Source: Actinomadura sp. KC345 (GTDB lineage: Bacteria; Actinomycetota; Actinomycetes; Streptosporangiales; Streptosporangiaceae). Taken from it: 48,993 nt of DNA. Position 1 is the first letter of the stretch; every line of letters starts with the position of its first letter. The notes below the pieces were generated by a model. That model was not told the DNA's origin. It saw only the letters and a list, made by a program, of their open reading frames with translations, and did no database searches. This document shows, piece after piece, positions 8,351 to 15,378 of this stretch. The position numbers and the translations under genes were made by a program. Where the stretch lies: positions 1 to 48,993 of the forward strand of contig NZ_SMKH01000018.1 of NCBI RefSeq assembly GCF_004348515.1, written 5' to 3'.

Positions 8351-9545
8351 GGTCCCACAGCTGATGCGACGGCAGCCGCCGCAGCCGGACGGTCGCGGCG
8401 GCCGGGTCCCAGAACACCTCGTCGCTCTCCAGCTCCAGTGACTGGGCGGCGGTCAGCACGGCGCACAGCAGCTCGTCGCGCGTCCGCACGGCCATGAGCG
8501 GGCCGATCTGCGCGACGGCGCCGGAGCATTCCGACAGCGTCCGCAGCATGGCCTTGAGGGCGGCCTCGTCCTCGGGCGGGCGCGCCGGTTCGACGCCCGG
8601 CGGGACGCCGGGCTCGACGCGCCCGAGCCCGCGCCTGGCCTCCCCGCCCGGCGCGCCCTCGTACGGGCCGCCGTGGAGCCCGTTGCGCGGCAGGTCGGCG
8701 CCGGTCGAGATCAGCAGCGCGCTGAACGCCCCCGCGAGGTCCTCGGCCGCCTGCCCGCCGAGGAAGTACCGGCGGCGCTCGGGCGAGCCGGGCACGGGGC
8801 CGTCCGATCCCTCGGCCGTCCGGAAGCGGACGTTCAGCCGGCTCGCCCGCACGCACCGCTCGTACATCTCGCCGAGGATGTCGTCGAGCTGGTCGTCGCG
8901 CGTCCACAGCCGCCCGGTGGCGGTGACGGCGTCGCCGTGGGCGCGGGGACGGCCGGTGAGCGCGGCCGTGACGGTGTCGTCCAGCTCGCCCTCGGTGAAC
9001 TGGAGCAGCTCGGCGACGACGTCCTCGACGTCCTCCAGGGTCCGGGTGAGGGTGCGCTGCAGGGCCAGGATCTCCTCGCCGCCGCGTTCGAGGTCGGCGA
9101 GCCGGTCGAGGGCCGTGTCGACCTTGCCCTCGACCGCTTCGGCGCCCGTCCGCGTGACGGCGCGTACCGACGTCTCCACCTCGCCGAGCTTGCGGCGCAG
9201 CGCGGCGAGCGTGATCCGCTGCTGCTCCAGGTCGCGCAGCCGGCCGGCCTGCGTCCGAAGGAAGTCGTCGGCCTGGTGGACGAGGCCCGCCAGCTCCTCC
9301 ACCTGCCCCGTGTTCTGCCGGAGCCGGGTGTCGAGCGCGGGCAGCACGTCCTGCTTGACGCGCGAGAGTTCGGCGGTGAGCTGCTCGCCCACCGTGACCA
9401 GGACGTTGTTCTGCTTGGTGACCTGCTCGTTCAGCTCGTCGATCCGGCGGGAGAACGCGTTCGACTGATCCCGGCTCTGCTTGCCCGCGTACAGTTCGAG
9501 CGCCCCCACCACGACGCACATCACCACCAGGATGACCGTCGTCAT
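8325..9545 (-). CDS. Membrane-anchored coiled-coil protein of unknown function
   Basis: This 406-residue protein begins with a single hydrophobic helix (residues 3-19, VILVVMCVVVGALELYA). A long heptad-rich region follows to about residue 180 (for example RIDELNEQVTKQNNVLVTVG), so it probably forms an anchored rod. The C-terminal half is globular with an acidic, Pro/Gly-rich linker around residues 285-325. No catalytic motif is seen. ATG 9545 has GAGGAG 5 bases upstream. It lies directly downstream of the GlnH/GlnX/PknG operon on the same strand, with a 176-base gap, so it may be functionally linked but has its own leader. Its 3' end overlaps the convergent gene by 26 bases. Confidence 0.7.
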   Translation of the reverse strand: MTTVILVVMCVVVGALELYAGKQSRDQSNAFSRRIDELNEQVTKQNNVLVTVGEQLTAELSRVKQDVLPALDTRLRQNTGQVEELAGLVHQADDFLRTQAGRLRDLEQQRITLAALRRKLGEVETSVRAVTRTGAEAVEGKVDTALDRLADLERGGEEILALQRTLTRTLEDVEDVVAELLQFTEGELDDTVTAALTGRPRAHGDAVTATGRLWTRDDQLDDILGEMYERCVRASRLNVRFRTAEGSDGPVPGSPERRRYFLGGQAAEDLAGAFSALLISTGADLPRNGLHGGPYEGAPGGEARRGLGRVEPGVPPGVEPARPPEDEAALKAMLRTLSECSGAVAQIGPLMAVRTRDELLCAVLTAAQSLELESDEVFWDPAAATVRLRRLPSHQLWDLTGWAAAS

Positions 9546-9721
9546 TGCACTCCTCGGGCGTGACGGTGATTACCGGACCGGGTTTTGATCGCGACCATAA
9601 CTTACGATCACGCGGCCCGACCGGAACTTACGTAACCGACTGATCTCAGTGACCGGCCCGGTATAACGCCCCTTCGGCCACGCCATCAGGTGAGCAATTC
9701 GGCACCGTCGGTGACGGCCGG
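9546..9721 (-). promoter_or_regulatory. Intergenic leader with repeated AACTTACG
   Basis: This 176-base gap is markedly richer in A/T around 9580-9660 than its surroundings. It holds two direct copies of AACTTACG (9599-9606 and 9625-9632), the second extending into the palindrome TTACGTAA. It lies after the stop of the glnH-like gene and before the minus-strand start at 9545. A promoter and operator for the coiled-coil gene is the natural reading. No binding protein can be named. Confidence 0.4.
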
Positions 9722-10612
9722 TCAGATGCAGCCCTCGAATTGCGGGACGGTCGTGGTGAGTTCCAGTCCGGTCGGGCCGAACCACCTGTTCAGCTGGAGC
9801 CGCATCGTGCCGTCCTGGTACATCTTCGTGATGGCCTCGTTGACCGCCTCGCAGCCGTCCACGTCGCCCTGCCGGATGCCGACGCCGTAGCGCTCGTCGG
9901 AGAACGGCGCGTTCGCGAGCCTCATGTAGTCGCCCGTCTTGGCCGCCATGGACGCGAGCCCGCCGAGGATCAGGTCGTCGGTGGTCACCGCGTCGAGCTG
10001 TCCCGCGATCAGCTTCTGGAGGCACTCGGTGTACCCGCCGGCCTCGACCGGCACGGCGGGGACGCCCTGCTCCGTGCCGACGCGGTGGAACGACTGCGAG
10101 CCCGGGACGCTGCAGAGCCGCATGCCCGCGAGATCGTCCAGTCCGCGGATCGAGCGGGGATTGGACTCGGGAACGAGGATGTCCTGGTGGGCGACGTAAT
10201 AGGGCCCCGCGAACGACACCTTGGTCTTGCGTTCGGGGGTGATCGAGTAGGTGCCGACGACGAGGTCGACCTCGCCGTTCTGGAGCATTTCCTCGCGCTT
10301 CTTGGACGGCGCCGCCTTGAACGTCACCTTCGAGGCGTTGACGTGCAGGTGCCTGGCGATCTCCTTGGCCATTCTGACGTCGAATCCCTCGTAGGAGTCG
10401 TAGGCGCCGGAGGGGGCTCCCTCGATGTGCTGCCCGAGGCCGGGCTGGTCCCGGTGCACGCCGATGACGAGGCCGTCCTTGCCGACGATCGAGTCCTCGG
10501 CCGCGCCCGCGGTGCCGCAGGCCCCGGCGGCGGCGGCCGAGGCCGCCGCGACCACGGCCGCGGCCGACCGCCGGGCCCGGCTCCGAGGACGCCGGGGCGG
10601 CCGCCGCGTCAC
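9722..10612 (-). CDS. glnH: Glutamate/aspartate-binding lipoprotein, GlnH type
   Basis: This is a periplasmic-binding-protein-like lipoprotein (296 residues). A basic N-terminus leads into a hydrophobic stretch and lipobox AGAC with Cys 32. The body is a class-3 solute-binding domain, seen in YEGFDVRMAKEIARHL, VDLVVGTYSITPERK and GVGIRQGD segments. In mycobacteria GlnH binds aspartate or glutamate and signals through GlnX to PknG instead of feeding a transporter. The same use is likely here, because no ABC permease or ATPase accompanies it and the gene overlaps the GlnX-type gene by GTGA. Start GTG 10612 follows from this overlap; the open frame continues uselessly upstream. Confidence 0.88.
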   Translation of the reverse strand: MTRRPPRRPRSRARRSAAAVVAAASAAAAGACGTAGAAEDSIVGKDGLVIGVHRDQPGLGQHIEGAPSGAYDSYEGFDVRMAKEIARHLHVNASKVTFKAAPSKKREEMLQNGEVDLVVGTYSITPERKTKVSFAGPYYVAHQDILVPESNPRSIRGLDDLAGMRLCSVPGSQSFHRVGTEQGVPAVPVEAGGYTECLQKLIAGQLDAVTTDDLILGGLASMAAKTGDYMRLANAPFSDERYGVGIRQGDVDGCEAVNEAITKMYQDGTMRLQLNRWFGPTGLELTTTVPQFEGCI

Positions 10613-12126
10613 TTCGACCACCGGTACTCCGCGAGCCGGGGACGCACGCCGGCGAGCACGAGCAGGGCGATGGCGACGCCCGCGACCGGGAGGATCGTGT
10701 ACCACCCGCTCGTCCCGTCGTCCCCGTCCTCCACGGCCTCGTCGAACTTCTTCTGGTGGAGGCCGATGAGCTCCTGCAGGGACCGGTCGTAGGCGGTGAA
10801 GTCCGCGGCGGCCCTGCCGCGGGCGTCCACGGCCTGGGCGCGCTGCCCGCCGTGGACGAGGTCCCTCATCCGGCGGTCGTTCGCCTGCACCTTCTGGTAG
10901 GCGCTCAGGACCTTGCTCAGGCCGCCCGCCATCTCCGACCGCTGCTCTGCCGATTCCATGGGCCGGTTGGCCTCGGTACCGAAGAAGCCGAGGAACTTCG
11001 CACGTCCGGGCTCGAACGACAGGTCGCCCTGGACGGCCTGGTTGTACTGGGTCAGGTTCCCCGCGGGCAGGTACAGGACGGTCTGGGACTTGCTCAGGTA
11101 CACCTGCTCGTAGGCGTCGGCCCGGCCGGGATCGAGGAGGAAGCGGGTCTCGTCGGCGCTCGCGCTGTTGCTGATGGCGCGTGCCCGCGAGAGGGAGAGG
11201 ATCGAATCGAACCCCTCCTCCTTGGCCTGGCGGAGGCTGTCGGCCTGGCCGGACAGCATGGCGGCGCTCGTCGCGACCAGGACGAGCGTGCCGAGCGCGG
11301 CCAGCGCCAGCGGCACGTTCAGCAGCCTGCGGTAGCGCCTGGCCAGGTACAGCTGGAAACCGGCCAGGGTGGCCAGCAGCGCCAGGCCGGTGATGATGAT
11401 CCACGTCCGGCCCGCGAGGACGGCCGACCGCTTCTCCTCATAGGTGTGCCGGACGAGCGTGCCGTTGTCGAGCGTGAGGTTGTAGGCCTTGGGCAGCAGG
11501 TCCAGCTTCATCAGGTCCGTCGCCTGCCGGTAGAGGTCGATCACCTCCTGCGACGGCTGCCCGGAGGGGCGGTTCGACTGCCCGTCGAGCAGCAGCGCCT
11601 GCCCGGCGAGGCGCTCGTAGCGGCCGAGCGCGTCCAGCACGTCGCGGGCCGTCTCCTCCTCGGTCCTCTCGTCGGCGAGGTTCGCCGCCTGGAGCAGCGC
11701 CTCGCCGGCCTTCAGGCGGTTCTCGTTGTAGCGCTCCATCGCCTGGTCGCGCCCGCCGCCGGCCGCGTCGCCGACCAGCAGCGCGTTGGCGAGCTGGGCG
11801 TCCATGTCGGTGAGCTGGAAGTACAGGTCGCCGGTCGCGACGACCTGCGGGCCCGCATCGTGCCCGATGACCCGCACGCCCTCGCGCGCGTTGGCGATCG
11901 CCGCCCACGCGACCGCCAGCAGCGCCACCAGCAGGACGATGGCCAGCACCGTCAGCGTCCGGACCCGGGAGGCGACCGTGCGGGGGAGCAGCCGCGCGAC
12001 ACCGGCCGGCGCCGCGTCGGAGGCCCGCCTGCGCAGGCCCCCGGGGCGCCGCCGGGCGGGCGGTGCCGGAGGCGGCGGGGAGGGTGCGGGCTGCCCCGTC
12101 GCGGGAGACTGCTGAACGGCCGTCAT
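10609..12126 (-). CDS. glnX: GlnX-type transmembrane sensor
   Basis: This membrane protein (505 residues) matches the GlnX partner of GlnH and PknG by context and architecture. A Pro/Arg-rich cytoplasmic N-terminus is followed by a membrane helix at about 57-78, then a large extracytoplasmic helical domain (about 80-235). A pair of helices (about 240-260 and 268-290) leads to a second extracytoplasmic domain (about 295-475). A final helix (about 478-497) ends in a short basic tail. The two external domains look like duplicated four-helix sensor modules. There is no enzymatic domain, so signal output must pass to a cytoplasmic partner, presumably PknG. It overlaps its neighbours by ATGA and GTGA. 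Confidence 0.78.
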   Translation of the reverse strand: MTAVQQSPATGQPAPSPPPPAPPARRRPGGLRRRASDAAPAGVARLLPRTVASRVRTLTVLAIVLLVALLAVAWAAIANAREGVRVIGHDAGPQVVATGDLYFQLTDMDAQLANALLVGDAAGGGRDQAMERYNENRLKAGEALLQAANLADERTEEETARDVLDALGRYERLAGQALLLDGQSNRPSGQPSQEVIDLYRQATDLMKLDLLPKAYNLTLDNGTLVRHTYEEKRSAVLAGRTWIIITGLALLATLAGFQLYLARRYRRLLNVPLALAALGTLVLVATSAAMLSGQADSLRQAKEEGFDSILSLSRARAISNSASADETRFLLDPGRADAYEQVYLSKSQTVLYLPAGNLTQYNQAVQGDLSFEPGRAKFLGFFGTEANRPMESAEQRSEMAGGLSKVLSAYQKVQANDRRMRDLVHGGQRAQAVDARGRAAADFTAYDRSLQELIGLHQKKFDEAVEDGDDGTSGWYTILPVAGVAIALLVLAGVRPRLAEYRWSK

Positions 12127-12653
12127 GTCGCCTCGCCTCGGATGAGCGTGATGGTGGTCCAGGCGCCCACGTGGATCCGGTCGCCGTGGGAGAGCGGTAT
12201 CTCGACGTTGAAGGGGATGGGATCGATCGACCCGTTGAGGCAGGTCCGGTTGGTGGATCCGGGGTCGACCAGCGTCCAGGTGCCGTCCGGCTTGGCCAGC
12301 AGGACCGCGTGGACGTGGGAGACGCCGGGATCCTCGGGCGGCTCGCGGAGGTCGATCTCGGGCGGTGACGGCTGCGCCGAGCCGCGCCTTCCGATGCGGA
12401 CCTGCTGCCCCACGAGCGGGATCCGCCTCTCCGGCGCGTACGGGGGGAAGGCGAGAGACGCGGAGTCGGGCCCCTCTTCGGCGATGACCGAGTCGTAGTA
12501 GTCGCGGTCGGCCGTGACGACCGCCGTCCAGACGGCCCCCGGGACGGGCGGCGCGGAGGGCGACGACGGGGAGGACGCGCCGGCGATGCGCTCGCCGCAG
12601 AGGTCGCAGTAGTCCGCCGCCTGTGAGGTGTGTCCGTTGGGGCAGATCGCCAT
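12123..12653 (-). CDS. Zinc-ribbon FHA-domain protein
   Basis: This 176-residue cytosolic protein has an N-terminal CPNGH...CDLCG zinc ribbon (residues 4-19), a linker, and a C-terminal FHA phospho-threonine-binding domain (about 83-172). The FHA signature is intact: GRR around residue 89, SHVH with Ser 112 and His 115, and STNRTCLNG with Asn 135 and Asn 140. It is similar in size to GarA/OdhI, the FHA switch controlled by PknG, but has no TT-containing N-terminal phosphorylation motif, so it is more likely a reader or scaffold in this operon. Start ATG 12653 sits 2 bases after the VWA stop. The frame continues upstream but would be nonsense. It overlaps glnX by ATGA. Confidence 0.85.
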   Translation of the reverse strand: MAICPNGHTSQAADYCDLCGERIAGASSPSSPSAPPVPGAVWTAVVTADRDYYDSVIAEEGPDSASLAFPPYAPERRIPLVGQQVRIGRRGSAQPSPPEIDLREPPEDPGVSHVHAVLLAKPDGTWTLVDPGSTNRTCLNGSIDPIPFNVEIPLSHGDRIHVGAWTTITLIRGEAT

Positions 12654-12655
12654 GC

Positions 12656-13996
12656 TCAGCGCTCGCCCGGCCGGGGGGTGGTCAGCGTCTCGTCCTTGCG
12701 TGTTCGCACGGTCTTGCTGGAGCGGACGTCGAGTTCCATCTCGTCGCCCTTGTCGACGTTGCGCTTCAGCCGGACGGTGCCGGTCGCGGGATCGATGACG
12801 TCCACGACCTTGCGCAGCATGGAGGTGATCGCGTCGTTGCCCGCCTCGTTGGCCAGGACCACGGCCCGGCCGAGCCGCGCGGTCGCGGTGTCGAGGTCGC
12901 CGTCCTTGCGGGCCTGGAGCCCGCCCTGGATCTCCTCGGCGAGCTCGGCCTGCCCGGTGTAGTGCGCCACGCGCGCGTTGATCTTCGTGGACTGGGCCTC
13001 GTCGTCCGTCCACTGGGCCAGGACGTTGCCGGTCGAGAGGACCTGCGCCTCCTCGCCGGGCGCGCCCGGCATGACGAGCTTGACCCACGCGGCGCGCAGC
13101 TCCTTGCCGACCTCGCCGGGTGGGACCTCCACGCAGATGTGGTAGTCGCGGCTCTCGGTCCCCCACGCGCCGAGCGGGTAGTCGCCGGCCTGCGGCGCCG
13201 ACTCGACGCGCTTGCCGGTCAGGTCCTCCACCGACGGCATGACCTGCTTGACGAACCGCAGCGACGCGGTCTGCGGCGTCCACACCCGCAGCGCCACGTC
13301 GGCGACGGACTTGCCCATCGCCGCCTCCGTCATCGCCTGGAAGTCGGCGACGAGATCGGCGGGGTCGACGACGGCGTCGGCGCTGCCGAGCAGCGCCGAG
13401 GCGATCTTGCGCAGCTCGGCGACCTCCCAGTCGGTGCCGATGCCGCGGCAGTCGCACACGAACCGGCCGCTGCAGCGGAACAGGACGGCGTCGAGCTCCT
13501 CGGCCGTCTCGTGCTGGTTCTTTCCGTCGGTCAGCAGGATCGCGTGCCGGATGCCGCCCTCGGCGGTGTCGAAGAGCTCGTCGGCCAGCCGCAGCCACGA
13601 TCCGATCGCGGTGCCGCCGGACGCCTTCAGCCGGCCGAGCGCCTGCTTGGCCTGATGCCTCGTCCTGTCGGACGCCGCCACGAGCCCGGCGTGCTGCGGG
13701 AACACCATCGAGGCGCTGTTGGAACCGGAGATGATCGCGAACTCGACCCCGTCGCGGAGGGCGTCGACCGCGACCTGCGCCGCGGCGACCGCCGCGCGCA
13801 TCTTGGCGTCGGGGTAGGACATCGAGCCCGAGGTGTCGATGATGATGACCTCGGACGCCTTCGCCGAGGACGGCGCCGCGACGGCGCCCTCCCCGGCGGT
13901 CGCCTCGACGGACACGATGGCGTGCACCTCGCGGCCGCCCTCGGGCAGGAACTTGTTCTGGTCGATCTTGACGGTGAACTGCGGCTGCTCGCTCAT
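12656..13996 (-). CDS. von Willebrand factor A domain protein
   Basis: This 446-residue protein has a VWA domain at about residues 46-220 with a complete MIDAS metal site: DTSGS at 54-58, a conserved Thr in SGGTAIG, and LLTDGKNQ. Flanking beta-rich sequence (about 1-45 and 230-380) and a charged C-terminus follow. There is no signal peptide or membrane helix, so it acts in the cytoplasm, unlike many VWA proteins. VWA domains bind partners through the metal, which suits a scaffolding role beside a kinase, phosphatase and FHA protein. The ATG shares one base with the PP2C stop (TGATG). Confidence 0.88.
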   Translation of the reverse strand: MSEQPQFTVKIDQNKFLPEGGREVHAIVSVEATAGEGAVAAPSSAKASEVIIIDTSGSMSYPDAKMRAAVAAAQVAVDALRDGVEFAIISGSNSASMVFPQHAGLVAASDRTRHQAKQALGRLKASGGTAIGSWLRLADELFDTAEGGIRHAILLTDGKNQHETAEELDAVLFRCSGRFVCDCRGIGTDWEVAELRKIASALLGSADAVVDPADLVADFQAMTEAAMGKSVADVALRVWTPQTASLRFVKQVMPSVEDLTGKRVESAPQAGDYPLGAWGTESRDYHICVEVPPGEVGKELRAAWVKLVMPGAPGEEAQVLSTGNVLAQWTDDEAQSTKINARVAHYTGQAELAEEIQGGLQARKDGDLDTATARLGRAVVLANEAGNDAITSMLRKVVDVIDPATGTVRLKRNVDKGDEMELDVRSSKTVRTRKDETLTTPRPGER

Positions 13997-15378
13997 CAGG
14001 GCTGCTCCGTGCTCTGCGGGGTGCTCTCGTTGACGCGGCTCTGCGGGCCGCCTGGGGAGGGGTGCGGGATCACGGCGACCGTGATGTTGTCGCGGCCGCC
14101 CGCGTCGAGGGCGTGCCGTACCAGGGTCCGCGCGACGTCCAGCGGGCCTGCCGCCGGGTCGTGCCCGGGATCGTCACCCGGTTCCGGCGCCGGCACGCCC
14201 GTTCCGTTGGTGGCGCCGGCGGTGTCAGCGGCGGTGTCGGTGGCGTCCGTGGCGTTCACGGCGCCCGGGCCGGCGGCCAGCAGGGCCGCCAGGTCGCGGG
14301 CCGCGGGGAAGTAGTTCCACAGGCCGTCGCTGCAGACCAGCAGCGTGCCGGGGCCCGCCGGGCGGAACGTCGCCACGTGCGGGCTGACCTGCCCGGCGTC
14401 CGCGCCGAGCCACGCCGTGATGACGTGCGCGTTCGGGTGCGCCTCGGCCTCCGCCTCGGTCAGCGAGCCCTGCGCGACCATGAACGCGGCCCACGAGTCG
14501 TCCTCGGTGAGCCGGCGGGACGGCCCGAGCTCCGCCATGTCGCCGGTGCTCACCTCCGCCTCGTCCGGGGCCGCCTCCGCGGAGACCGCCTCGTCCGGGG
14601 CCGGCTCCGTGGGGCCCGGCACCGGCGTCCCGTCCTCGGCGGGGTCGACGGCGCCGTCCGCGGCCAGCCAGTAGGCGCGGCTGTCGCCGATCCAGCCGAC
14701 GGTGACCGTCGCGCCGCGCGTCACCGCGGACACGTACGTGCACGACGGCGCGTCGAACGGCGACGTGGCCAGCCCGGCGACCGCCGCGGCCGCGCGGAGC
14801 GCCGCGCTGCGCGTGGCGTCCTCCGGGTCCTCGCCGGAGTCGAGGAGCGCCACCAGCGCGGCGGCGCCGGTGTCGGCGGCCGTGCGGGACGCGTCCTCGG
14901 GACGCTGCGAGGATCCGACGCCGTCGCAGACCACGGCCGCTATGCCGGCGGAGTGGGCGGCGATGGCCAGGGCGTCCTCGTTGCGGCTGTAGCGCCGGCC
15001 GCGATCGCTCGCGCCCGCCGCGACCACCGGCCGGGACCCGTTCCCGGCGCCCGCCGCCGGGAGCTCGATCTCCACGTGGTCGCGTTCGGCGGGCTGGCGC
15101 AGGCCGCAGGTCTCGCAGTAGCCGTCGGCGCCGATCGCCGTCCCTCCGCACTCCGGGCACGGCCGCGCGGACGCCGCCGGCGCTCCCTCCCCGGCGGAGC
15201 CGGCCGGTTCGGCGGGCGGGGCGTCGCCGATCCGGTGCCCGCACTCCTCGCAGAAGATCTCGCCCGGATACACCATCTCCCCGCAGGAGGGGCAGGACAG
15301 CTCGGCGGCCTTGACCGCGTCCGGGTCCCCCGGAAGGCCCGTGCCGTCCGGGCCGCCGCCGTTGTGGTCATCGGTCAC
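13996..15378 (-). CDS. PP2C-type serine/threonine phosphatase with two zinc ribbons
   Basis: This 460-residue phosphatase carries two N-terminal zinc ribbons (CPSCG...CEECG at 29-46 and CPECG...CETCG at 74-91). A PP2C catalytic domain runs from about 120 to the end. Metal-binding motifs are intact: RNEDAL (about 132-137), VCDGVG (about 150-155), WIGDSRAYWL, CSDGLWNYFP and GRDNITVAV. An acidic insert rich in Glu, Ala and Pro (roughly 235-285) interrupts the domain between the GDSR motif and the next helices. It overlaps the kinase gene by GTGA, so start GTG 15378 is well supported. It is the obvious candidate to reverse phosphorylation by the adjacent kinase. Confidence 0.9.
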   Translation of the reverse strand: MTDDHNGGGPDGTGLPGDPDAVKAAELSCPSCGEMVYPGEIFCEECGHRIGDAPPAEPAGSAGEGAPAASARPCPECGGTAIGADGYCETCGLRQPAERDHVEIELPAAGAGNGSRPVVAAGASDRGRRYSRNEDALAIAAHSAGIAAVVCDGVGSSQRPEDASRTAADTGAAALVALLDSGEDPEDATRSAALRAAAAVAGLATSPFDAPSCTYVSAVTRGATVTVGWIGDSRAYWLAADGAVDPAEDGTPVPGPTEPAPDEAVSAEAAPDEAEVSTGDMAELGPSRRLTEDDSWAAFMVAQGSLTEAEAEAHPNAHVITAWLGADAGQVSPHVATFRPAGPGTLLVCSDGLWNYFPAARDLAALLAAGPGAVNATDATDTAADTAGATNGTGVPAPEPGDDPGHDPAAGPLDVARTLVRHALDAGGRDNITVAVIPHPSPGGPQSRVNESTPQSTEQP

